From NCBI GenBank assembly GCA_045124255.1, contig JBGVLM010000056.1, forward strand, positions 1 to 52,154: a DNA stretch of 52,154 nucleotides, in the 5' to 3' direction. This document shows, piece by piece, positions 34,019 to 41,586 of the stretch. This stretch comes from Eshraghiella sp045124255 (GTDB taxonomy: Bacteria; Bacillota; Clostridia; Lachnospirales; Lachnospiraceae). The first letter of the stretch is position 1. Every line of letters starts with the position of its first letter. The position numbers and the translations under genes were made by a program. The notes beneath the pieces are model-generated. The model did no database searches. It had not been told where the DNA came from and was given only the letters and a program-made list of their open reading frames with translations.

Positions 34019-34037
34019 AATAATCGCACCCCTTATC

Positions 34038-35048
34038 TTAAATTAATCTTGCCCTTACACTTTCGCCCGGCACAAGATGAAAAGCCTCTACTTCATAAAC
34101 CTCCGAAGCAGAATCCTCAATACATCCCAACAATATCTCTACACTTCTTGAGGCAATAACCTCTCTATGCTGTCTGATAGTAGTTAAACGCGGTACCATA
34201 TATCTTCCAACATCAATTCCATCAAACCCCATCACCGAAATGTCGTCCGGAACTCTCAACCCTCTGTCGTGAATAGCTCTTATAGCACCTATTGCCGTAA
34301 CATCCGACATAGCAAACACGGCTGTAACCTCCGGCATTCTGTCCAGAAGCTTCTCCATTGCATAATATCCGCCGGATATTGTAAAATAGGACGCCTCATA
34401 CTGCCTTGCCATGTCAAAAGAAATGTTATGCTCCTTAAAAGAGTCCTCAACCCCCATAAATCTTGCCGTAACGGTATGTGAGGTATTTATATTTCCTCCC
34501 AGAACACCAATGTCCGTATGTCCCAGCGAGAAAAGCTGGTCAACCGCCATTTTGGCAGCGGCCCTGTCATCAGTACTCACACTTGATAAATTTGCAAGCT
34601 CCAATTCCTCTGCTGAATCCGTAACAAGAACACAGGGAACGTTTATCAAATGAAAATATTGCCGGACATACTCACGGTTACTGCCAAGAAAAAGTATTCC
34701 GTACGGTTTACGCTCCAGGCATATTCTGTTTGCATATTCCAGTTCATTATCATCTTCACCTATATAATACATCATGCAGGCATAGCCCCTTTTCTCGACC
34801 AGTGCCTGCATAGGTTCCACCAAAGCAGCGAACAGCATATTCTGTGTACCTTTGATAATAATCGCGATACCTGCACTGCTCTGCTGCTTTAGATGCTTTG
34901 CGTTATTATTAAGCTGAAAATGATGTTTATCAACTATTTTCATTACGGCTTCACGTGCAGCCGGAGATACTCCCGGAGTATTATTTAATACACGGGATAC
35001 AGTACCAATAGAGTACCCCGATTCACGGGCAATATCTTTAATCGTCAT
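34038..35048 (-). CDS. LacI-family transcriptional regulator
   Basis: A 336-residue repressor-type protein. The N-terminal helix-turn-helix (about 1-50: TIKDIARESGYSIGTVSRVLNN) and hinge helix (NAKHLKQQ) are typical, followed by a periplasmic-binding-protein-like sugar domain (about 58-336). It lies between the permease genes and malQ. The two palindromes with central CG near the operon promoter (38295-38308 and 38515-38528) are of the type LacI proteins bind, so it probably controls this operon in response to the transported sugar. AAAGGAAG precedes the ATG. Confidence 0.94.
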   Translation of the reverse strand: MTIKDIARESGYSIGTVSRVLNNTPGVSPAAREAVMKIVDKHHFQLNNNAKHLKQQSSAGIAIIIKGTQNMLFAALVEPMQALVEKRGYACMMYYIGEDDNELEYANRICLERKPYGILFLGSNREYVRQYFHLINVPCVLVTDSAEELELANLSSVSTDDRAAAKMAVDQLFSLGHTDIGVLGGNINTSHTVTARFMGVEDSFKEHNISFDMARQYEASYFTISGGYYAMEKLLDRMPEVTAVFAMSDVTAIGAIRAIHDRGLRVPDDISVMGFDGIDVGRYMVPRLTTIRQHREVIASRSVEILLGCIEDSASEVYEVEAFHLVPGESVRARLI

Positions 35049-35075
35049 AAAAACGCTTCCTTTAATTTGAAATAA

Positions 35076-35921
35076 TTAACCTTTAACCGCGCCGGCAGCA
35101 ACACCCTTGATGATGTGCTTCTGACCGAGAAGGTAAACTATAATAATAGGTATAATTGTAAGCATGATACATGCCATCATAGGTCCCATTTCAACCTTAC
35201 CATAGCTTCCTCTGAAGTACTGTATCAGCATCGGAATCGTCTTATACTTTCTGATATCCAATACAAGTGTTGGAAGAAGATAATCGTTCCATACCCACAT
35301 TGCTTCAAGAATTGCAACGGAAACCATTGTAGGTTTAAGCATTGGAAGTACGATGCTGAAGAAAGTCTGTAAAGGATTACATCCATCCATCATTGCAGCC
35401 TCTTCTACCTCCAACGGAATTGATTTCATAAATCCGGCAAACATAAATACCGCAAGACCGGTACCAAAGCCGAGATAAATTACCCATATTGTCCAAGGTT
35501 TATCAAGATTTAATGTATTTGCAGTTTTTGAAAGTGAGTACATAATCATCTGGAAAGGTACTACCATTGAAAATACGCAGAGGTAATACAATAAACTTGT
35601 TATTTTACCCTTTACTCTTGTAATAAACCATGCAAACATTGAGCAGAAAATACAAATTGCCAAAACTGATGTTACAGTTATAAGCAGGCTGTAACAAAAG
35701 CTCTTGAAAAAGCCCTTTGATTCAAAAGCTGCAATATAGTTGTCAAATCCGGCAAAGGTTTCCTTGGTAGGAAGCTCAAATGCAGTATTTGTTGAAATTG
35801 CAGTCTCTACCTTTAATGAGTTAATAAGTATCATAAAGATAGGATAGAGAAACGCAAGTGCAAGTATAATCAAAAGGATTGTTAATAATACATCAACTAC
35901 TTTGGATTTCTTTTTCATCAT
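35076..35921 (-). CDS. Carbohydrate ABC transporter permease, MsmG/MalG type
   Basis: A 281-residue integral membrane protein with six predicted helices. The cytoplasmic EAA loop (VEEAAMMDGCNPLQTFFSIVLPML) docks the ATPase. The long segment before the second helix and the C-terminal KGVAAGAVKG are typical of the MalG side of family CUT1. The start (ATGATG) overlaps the stop of the partner permease by one base, with AGGAGG ahead. Confidence 0.94.
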   Translation of the reverse strand: MMKKKSKVVDVLLTILLIILALAFLYPIFMILINSLKVETAISTNTAFELPTKETFAGFDNYIAAFESKGFFKSFCYSLLITVTSVLAICIFCSMFAWFITRVKGKITSLLYYLCVFSMVVPFQMIMYSLSKTANTLNLDKPWTIWVIYLGFGTGLAVFMFAGFMKSIPLEVEEAAMMDGCNPLQTFFSIVLPMLKPTMVSVAILEAMWVWNDYLLPTLVLDIRKYKTIPMLIQYFRGSYGKVEMGPMMACIMLTIIPIIIVYLLGQKHIIKGVAAGAVKG

Positions 35922-36781
35922 TACTGCTGTACCTCCTTGTCTCTTGTTGCTCTAAGCTGAATCATTGATATTGCTACAACTAAAATACAGAATATAACCG
36001 CCTTAGCCTGACCAAGACCCTTCCACTGGGCACCTGCTCTTGAATAGAAGGTCTTGTAAATATTAAGAGCTAACATTGCAGTCTTATCCATTGGCTCGCC
36101 GCCTGTTAAAGCAAGGTTCTGGTCGAATAACTTAAATGAGTTAGTCAATGTAAGGAATGTACAGATTGTGATGGACGGCATAACCATTGGAATCTTGATT
36201 CTCCAAAGAATCTGCCATGATGTGGCACCATCAATCTGGGCTGCCTCAATAAGTGACTCAGAAACACTCTGCAAGCCCGCAATATAAATAATCATCATAT
36301 ATCCTACCTGCTGCCAACACATAAGAATGATAAGTCCCCAGTATCCAGCAGTTGAATTCAACGCCAAAAGTGGTTCTCCAACAATTGAAAGAACACAGTT
36401 AATTAAAATCTGCCAAATATAACCAAGTACAACACCACCGATGAGGTTTGGCATAAAGAAGATTGTTCGGAACACATTCGTTCCCTTCAATGATCTTGTT
36501 AATAATAATGCAAAAACAAAACCAATTACGTTAATTAATACAATTGCCACAACAGCAAATGCCACTGTAAACCAAAGTGAATCTGTAAGTGGCTCAGGGT
36601 CATTATTGGTAAAGATTCGAATATAATTCTTAAATCCTACCCAGGTTGCTTTCTTTATTGTGGTAAATTCACAAAATGAAAGATATAAGCCTTGAAAAAA
36701 CGGAACAATAAAGCCTATTATAAAAGCCGCTAAAGTAGGAAGTACGAAAAACGGCCAATAACGTTTAACTGCTTTTTCCAT
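35921..36781 (-). CDS. Carbohydrate ABC transporter permease, MsmF/MalF type
   Basis: A 286-residue membrane protein with six helices and the EAA loop (LIEAAQIDGATSWQILWRIKIPMV). Partner of the following permease in a CUT1 importer. The start at 36781 has AAGGAGG. It is separated from the binding-protein gene by 178 bp containing a strong hairpin and a possible internal promoter with a dyad. Confidence 0.94.
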   Translation of the reverse strand: MEKAVKRYWPFFVLPTLAAFIIGFIVPFFQGLYLSFCEFTTIKKATWVGFKNYIRIFTNNDPEPLTDSLWFTVAFAVVAIVLINVIGFVFALLLTRSLKGTNVFRTIFFMPNLIGGVVLGYIWQILINCVLSIVGEPLLALNSTAGYWGLIILMCWQQVGYMMIIYIAGLQSVSESLIEAAQIDGATSWQILWRIKIPMVMPSITICTFLTLTNSFKLFDQNLALTGGEPMDKTAMLALNIYKTFYSRAGAQWKGLGQAKAVIFCILVVAISMIQLRATRDKEVQQ

Positions 36782-36805
36782 ATATAACCTCCTTCTTATT
36801 TATAT

Positions 36806-36824
36806 AATCAATTATACATTGATT
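36806..36824 (-). promoter_or_regulatory. Possible internal promoter -10 inside a dyad
   Basis: AATCAAT (36806-36812) and ATTGATT (36818-36824) form a perfect 7-bp dyad with a 5-bp spacer. It covers a minus-strand TATAAT (36811-36816) about 30 bp before the permease gene. No good -35 was found, so a promoter is uncertain. The dyad may be an operator or an RNA hairpin near the start. Confidence 0.35.
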
Positions 36825-36890
36825 GGGTTTTAATTGCGAAAAAACCGCATTCCCCCGCAATAATTTAATCACTTTATCCAAATTTTGAAC

Positions 36891-36923
36891 AAAAAATGGA
36901 CAGGCAGGTCACCTGCCTGTCCA
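36891..36923 (-). terminator. Strong intercistronic hairpin after the sugar-binding protein gene
   Basis: TGGACAGGCAGGT (36897-36909) and ACCTGCCTGTCCA (36911-36923) are a perfect 13-bp inverted repeat around one base, followed in the minus direction by six T. It should attenuate transcription between the binding protein and the permeases, a common way to make binding protein in excess. Confidence 0.8.
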
Positions 36924-36959
36924 AAGCAGAACAAAAACATTTTACTGTTTGTCTCAAGA

Positions 36960-38249
36960 TTATTTTAAGTTCTCGTACTCTGTCTTCCAACCGTCTACGA
37001 AAGCTTCAACAACGGCATCCCAGTTGTCATCTGTCTGATCAGCAGCATAAGCTGTTAATGCAGAACCAACGCCGTTCTTCCAGTCCTCTGATGGCATTGT
37101 TGGGAAGTTCCATGAAACCGGAGTCTTACCAGCAGCTGTGTATGCAGAATCCTGTTTTACAAAGATGTTAGGAGACTCAGCAGCTTTGTTGAATGGGATT
37201 ACGAAGCCCATGTCGTTAGCAATTGCTGTTGTTCCTTTTTCAGAAGTTACACACCACTCCATGAAATCTAAAGTAGCCTTGATATCTTCTTCAGAAGCAT
37301 CTTTGTTAACACACCAGTAGTTCTCTGTACCTGTACAAAGTCCCTGATTAGCCTCATCGCCTACACCAATGTAGATAGGAATCATAGCTAACTGGTCTTC
37401 TGTGAACTTGCCATCGCCTACAAGTGCGCTGTATTCCCAAGAACCATTCTGGAAGAATACTGCTTCACCGGCAAGGAACTCATTCTCAGAGTCAGCACCT
37501 GTCTTAGCTGATAAATCTTTTCCATCACATGTGCTGTTGTTGATGTAAAGGTCAAAGATGTCACGGTAGTTGTCAAGATATGTACCCTTGATTGCCTCTG
37601 TTGTTCCGATTCCATCTGCCTGATACTCGAAGTAGATTGGAAGGTTAGCAAGATGTGTCTTAAATCTCCAGTCAGAAGTTCCGTCCATACCTGCTGAAGT
37701 AAATGCAGCAAAGCCAAGTTCTTCAGAACGAGCTGTAATATCCTCTGCTACTTTCTTAAGGTCTTCGAATGAATCGATATCGTCGATTGTGTATCCTGCT
37801 TCTGAAAGTAATGTCTTGTTAGTGATAAGACCATAAGACTCTACTACGAAAGCGATACCTTTAACTTCGTTGCCATCCTTTAACTCGAAAGCGTCAGATG
37901 TTAACTCTTTGTATACTGCTGTACCTGAAAGGTCATAGCAGTAATCCTTCCAGTTATTAAGGCCTACAGGTCCGTTAACATGGAATAATGTTGGAGCTTC
38001 GTCCTTTTCAATTTCTGCCTGTAATGTGGTTTCATACTCACCTGCAGCAGCTGTTACGACTGTAACCTTAACACCTGTCTCCTCTTCATAAACCTTAGCC
38101 AGTTTCTGCCATGCTGCATCAGCTTCCGGCTTAAAGTTAAGGTAGTAAACTGAACCCTTAGCTTCTTCTCCGCTGCTTGAGGTACATCCTGCTAATGTTG
38201 AAAGAGCAAGAACACCTGCAAGAGCAGCTGTTAATAATCTTTTTTTCAT
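36960..38249 (-). CDS. Sugar-binding lipoprotein of an ABC importer
   Basis: A 429-residue family 1 extracellular solute-binding protein from ATG at 38249 (AGGAGG ahead; the frame opens 11 codons earlier). A lipoprotein signal peptide ends in STLAGCTSSS. The body shows the usual features: WQKLAKVYEEETGVKVTVV near the N-terminus, GLITNKTLL, and the C-terminal aromatic-rich region. It delivers the sugar to the two permeases encoded downstream. MalQ in the operon suggests malto-oligosaccharides, but the substrate cannot be fixed from sequence. Confidence 0.94.
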   Translation of the reverse strand: MKKRLLTAALAGVLALSTLAGCTSSSGEEAKGSVYYLNFKPEADAAWQKLAKVYEEETGVKVTVVTAAAGEYETTLQAEIEKDEAPTLFHVNGPVGLNNWKDYCYDLSGTAVYKELTSDAFELKDGNEVKGIAFVVESYGLITNKTLLSEAGYTIDDIDSFEDLKKVAEDITARSEELGFAAFTSAGMDGTSDWRFKTHLANLPIYFEYQADGIGTTEAIKGTYLDNYRDIFDLYINNSTCDGKDLSAKTGADSENEFLAGEAVFFQNGSWEYSALVGDGKFTEDQLAMIPIYIGVGDEANQGLCTGTENYWCVNKDASEEDIKATLDFMEWCVTSEKGTTAIANDMGFVIPFNKAAESPNIFVKQDSAYTAAGKTPVSWNFPTMPSEDWKNGVGSALTAYAADQTDDNWDAVVEAFVDGWKTEYENLK

Positions 38250-38294
38250 ATTAGTAACTCCTCCTCTTCGATAGTTATTCATTTCCCTGTTATT

Positions 38295-38308
38295 TGGAAA
38301 CGTTTACA
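38295..38308. promoter_or_regulatory. LacI/CcpA-type operator close to the sugar operon start
   Basis: Minus strand TGTAAACGTTTCCA, an exact match to the cre consensus TGWAARCGYTWNCW. It is equally suited to a local LacI regulator. It lies between the proposed promoter and the ribosome site of the binding-protein gene, where binding would block transcription. Confidence 0.75.
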
Positions 38309-38341
38309 TTTAATATGAAAAGTAAATGTTTTGTAAATCCT

Positions 38342-38370
38342 ATGATAATACTATTTAAAGAAAAAAGCAA
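38342..38370 (-). promoter_or_regulatory. Probable promoter of the sugar transporter operon
   Basis: Minus-strand TTGCTT (38365-38370), 17 bp, TATCAT (38342-38347). A second possibility further downstream is TTTACA (38332-38337), 16 bp, TATTAA (38310-38315), whose -10 abuts the operator at 38295. Either would be controlled by that operator. Confidence 0.5.
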
Positions 38371-38514
38371 CTATTTTGTTAAATTTTTATAAAAAACTTT
38401 TTAAACTTGTGGAAATTTAGTACAAAATAGCGAAGCTTTTTGGTTATCGGCATAGTACTTTAGAACTAATTGTGCAATACTTTTGCCCCTGAACACCGTT
38501 TTTTTATTAAAAAT

Positions 38515-38528
38515 TGTAAACGTTTACA
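38515..38528. promoter_or_regulatory. Second, perfectly palindromic LacI/CcpA-type operator
   Basis: TGTAAACGTTTACA, a perfect 14-bp palindrome with central CG, 10 bp past the stop of the ArAE gene and upstream of the sugar promoter. Its centre is 220 bp from that of the operator at 38295. In the minus direction it is followed by an AATTTTT tract, so it could also act as a weak terminator for the upstream operon. Confidence 0.7.
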
Positions 38529-38538
38529 TCCCCATATT

Positions 38539-39507
38539 TTATGCATGTTTACCGGAAAAATCGGCCTTCAGCATAAGAAATTCCTCAATATTTCTAAGCA
38601 GCGAATATAATTTAGCCCTGTCTTCAAATTCCGTGCGTTCCACAGGGAGAGGCTTGTCCTTCATGCTTTTATCAAGTTCATGAAACTGTTCAAGAAGCTC
38701 CTTCGCCGTATTATCCTTATGGTAAGCCTCCGCCGTTTTCTTAAGGAATTCGGAAATCAGTCCTGCCGTCAGCGGAGTTGTCTCTATACTTCTTACACTT
38801 TTGTACATTTCATACAATACAAAGCACTGCTTTTCCCGCATTTTTATATACTCCCTGTCAAAAGTATCGCCATTGATAAGTTGGTTGTTATAGTTCTCTT
38901 CCGCCACATTTTTGGCTTCTCTTATTGACCGGCGAAGCACGTCAAAGCATTCTCCGTTATAATCCGAAATATCCTTATCTATAATGCGTTCCGCCATCCG
39001 TGAGAGGATTTTTTTAATCTGATTGTCGGTTTTGTTCCTTAATTCCTCCATGTAGTCAATATTACGTCTAAGGTGCAGATTGGCAAGCAGTCCTATTCCC
39101 ACGCCGATAATAAAAATTGCCGCTTCATTCCCGATAAGCCTGATGTTCATTGCCTCCGCCATAAGAAAATGCGATATAAGCACCGAAACCATTGCCATCG
39201 CACTGTACCAGCCGAATATATGGCATACAAAAATAAATATAAACAGATATACACAAAATGCCGGAACATTAAAGCCGATTATTTTAAAACAGATATAAGA
39301 GATTAAAAGTGCACACAAAAAGGCCAGGAATCTGCCAAGTGCTGTTTTAAAGGTTTCTCTCTTGGTCGGCTGAATCGTAAGTATCGCCACAATTCCCGTA
39401 GAAAGCGGATGCTCCAGTCCCAAAAGATATGCAAGCATAATAGCCGCTACCGCCGCAGCGGCTGTTTTAAAGGTTTTAAAAAGTACCGTTTTACTGATTT
39501 TATGCAC
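38539..39507 (-). CDS. Aromatic acid exporter (ArAE/FUSC-like) family membrane protein
   Basis: 322 residues. The N-terminal half (about 8-150) has five to six membrane helices with a GLEHPLSTGIVAILTIQPTKRETFKTALGR region (in two parts), typical of the ArAE_1 family. The C-terminal half (about 155-322) is a soluble helical domain resembling ArAE_1_C. Substrate unknown; the family name rests on distant aromatic-acid exporters. The start is GTG at 39507 with AGGAG eight bases ahead. Last gene of the eight-gene minus-strand set. Confidence 0.85.
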   Translation of the reverse strand: MHKISKTVLFKTFKTAAAAVAAIMLAYLLGLEHPLSTGIVAILTIQPTKRETFKTALGRFLAFLCALLISYICFKIIGFNVPAFCVYLFIFIFVCHIFGWYSAMAMVSVLISHFLMAEAMNIRLIGNEAAIFIIGVGIGLLANLHLRRNIDYMEELRNKTDNQIKKILSRMAERIIDKDISDYNGECFDVLRRSIREAKNVAEENYNNQLINGDTFDREYIKMREKQCFVLYEMYKSVRSIETTPLTAGLISEFLKKTAEAYHKDNTAKELLEQFHELDKSMKDKPLPVERTEFEDRAKLYSLLRNIEEFLMLKADFSGKHA

Positions 39508-39525
39508 TAATATGCTCCTGCCTTC

Positions 39526-40662
39526 TCAGTTTCTGCGCAAAATACATACTGCCTCTATGCTTCCTGTCCACGGAAACATATCAACCGGTGTGCATTGCTG
39601 CATTTTATATCCTTTTTTCTTAAAAAGCGCAAGGTCCCTCGCAAGCGTTTCAGGATTGCAGGATATATATACCACCTTATCCGGTGCCAGTTTTGCAACA
39701 GCATTAATAAATTTTGTATCACTTCCTGCTCTCGGCGGGTCCATAAATACAACATCATACCGGCTTCCTGCATCCGCCTCGCTGTGCATGAATTCGCCTG
39801 CGTCCTTTAAAATATATCTGACATTTTTGCACTTGTTAAGCTTCAGATTAATTCCGGCGTCACCAACTGCGTCCTTATTACTCTCAACGCCGACAACTTC
39901 CCGGACATAACCGGACGCAATTATTCCGATTGTTCCGATTCCGCTGTAAGCATCCATTATACGCTCACTGCCTTTAAGCCCTGCATACTCAATCGCCTTG
40001 CCGTACAGAATTTCTGTCTGGACCGAATTAATCTGATAAAAGGATTTTGATGATATTTTGAAACGTTTGCCGCACAAAATATCCTCTATATATCCCTTTC
40101 CATAAATTACCTGTTCTCGCTCGCCTAAAAGCATACTTGTATTGCGGTCATTCAGATTCACTACAATACTTGTAATCTCAGGGTGTTCCTTAAGCAATGC
40201 CTTTACAAAATTATTCTTGGAAGGAAAAACATTGTCCCCGACCACAAGCGTTACAAGTATCTCACCCGTTGCATGGGCTGTACGAATCAGGATATGCCGT
40301 AAAAAGCCTCTGTGTGTGTCTTCATTATACGGTCTGTATTTGAAAGATTTCATAAGCTCTCTTATTGTAAGTATTATTGAATCAGCCTTCGCATTATCAA
40401 GCATGCAGGAGTCAATCGCTACAACTCTGTGCATTCTGCTTTCATAGGTCCCGGTTAATATATTTCCGTGACGGTCACCGCTAACAACTGCATGAACCTT
40501 ATTTCTGTAATTATAAGGCTCATTCATGCCGATTATCGGCATAACCCTGCCAAAGGGTTTTATTAATTTATCAACAATTTTCTGTTTTGCCTTAAGCTGC
40601 TCCTCATAGGCCTCTCCCATATATACGCAGCCACCGCATTTATCCGAATATTTACATTTCAT
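39526..40662 (-). CDS. 23S rRNA (uracil-C5)-methyltransferase, RlmD/RumA-like, without TRAM domain
   Basis: SAM-dependent RNA m5U methyltransferase of 378 residues. The N-terminal CKYSDKCGGCVYM gives cysteines for a 4Fe-4S cluster. The C-terminal methyltransferase part has DAYSGIGTIGI (SAM site), FMDPPRAGSDT and the nucleophile Cys in VVYISCNPETLARDL. It lacks the N-terminal TRAM domain found in many homologues and is shorter than the usual 450-460 residues. The exact uracil target (U1939, U747 or other) cannot be told. Its ribosome site lies in the end of the radical SAM gene. Confidence 0.9.
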   Translation of the reverse strand: MKCKYSDKCGGCVYMGEAYEEQLKAKQKIVDKLIKPFGRVMPIIGMNEPYNYRNKVHAVVSGDRHGNILTGTYESRMHRVVAIDSCMLDNAKADSIILTIRELMKSFKYRPYNEDTHRGFLRHILIRTAHATGEILVTLVVGDNVFPSKNNFVKALLKEHPEITSIVVNLNDRNTSMLLGEREQVIYGKGYIEDILCGKRFKISSKSFYQINSVQTEILYGKAIEYAGLKGSERIMDAYSGIGTIGIIASGYVREVVGVESNKDAVGDAGINLKLNKCKNVRYILKDAGEFMHSEADAGSRYDVVFMDPPRAGSDTKFINAVAKLAPDKVVYISCNPETLARDLALFKKKGYKMQQCTPVDMFPWTGSIEAVCILRRN

Positions 40663-40668
40663 AAATTA

Positions 40669-41586
40669 TTATGTTCCTTCCATATCAAAATCAGGAATAA
40701 AGCTCTCCAGTGCCGTTTCCCCTTCCTGAATAAAGCCGTTTTCAACACCTAAATCAATCGCATAATCCACCAGCTCCTCATACTCACTGTCGGTTACCGT
40801 ACGGCTGAGTTCAGGATATTTATCCCCGATATGCTTCATTGGCGTATATTGATTCATCAGACTGATATAAATTCTGTCTCCATAGGTTTCATAAAGATAT
40901 TTAACTATATTCATGGAATCCTTAAGCTGCCCCGGCAGCAACAGATGTCTTACTATTACGCCCTTTTTCATTATTTCGGCCTCGCATGCATCCCCCTCAG
41001 ACGCAAATATAAAATCACCTGTCTGACGAAGCATCTCATCGATTGCCGCAGCCGCAGTGTGAAAATAATCCGGTGCATTGGAATATTTAAGAGCAATTTC
41101 CGAATCCATATATTTTAAATCGGGAAGATATACATCGACTAAGCCTTCAAGCATTTTCAATGCCTCCACGGTCTCATAGCTTCCTGTATTATATACAATG
41201 GGAATACGCAGTCCGTTCTTTTTGGCAGATTCGAGTGCATGTACTATCTGCGGAATAAAATGCGTAGGTGTAACAAGATTGATATTATTGGCTCCTCTGT
41301 CCTGCTGCTCAATAAAAATTTCCGAAAGCCGGCCGACCGAAATCTCCCTGCCGACACTTCCATTGGCAATACTGCCGTTCTGACAGTATACACAGTGCAG
41401 CGGGCAGCCGGAGAAAAATACGGTGCCCGAACCCCTTGTTCCCGACAGGCAGGGTTCCTCCCATAAATGCAGTGACGCTCGTGCAATGCGCACAGCCGCA
41501 TTCTCTCCGCAAAAACCTTTTTCTCCGTTATTTCTATTGACTCCGCAGTGTCTCGGGCATAATCCGCAGCTGTTAAGACTGTTCAT
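40669..41586 (-). CDS. Radical SAM protein of the PflX / COG1313 group
   Basis: 305 residues. An N-terminal cysteine set (SCGLCPRHCGVNR and GFCGE) precedes the radical SAM motif CxxxCxxC in FSGCPLHCVYCQN, followed by YNTGSYETVEALK and VDVYLPDLKYMD. It resembles pyruvate-formate-lyase activating enzymes, but PflX-group proteins have no proven substrate. It overlaps the end of the MoxR ATPase gene by 14 bases, suggesting coupled translation, and precedes the RNA methyltransferase gene. Confidence 0.88.
   Translation of the reverse strand: MNSLNSCGLCPRHCGVNRNNGEKGFCGENAAVRIARASLHLWEEPCLSGTRGSGTVFFSGCPLHCVYCQNGSIANGSVGREISVGRLSEIFIEQQDRGANNINLVTPTHFIPQIVHALESAKKNGLRIPIVYNTGSYETVEALKMLEGLVDVYLPDLKYMDSEIALKYSNAPDYFHTAAAAIDEMLRQTGDFIFASEGDACEAEIMKKGVIVRHLLLPGQLKDSMNIVKYLYETYGDRIYISLMNQYTPMKHIGDKYPELSRTVTDSEYEELVDYAIDLGVENGFIQEGETALESFIPDFDMEGT

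Noticed and set aside
38295..38528. Calling the two operators purely catabolite (cre) sites
   Set aside because: They fit cre, but the operon has its own LacI regulator whose family binds the same type of palindrome, so the binder cannot be decided from sequence.
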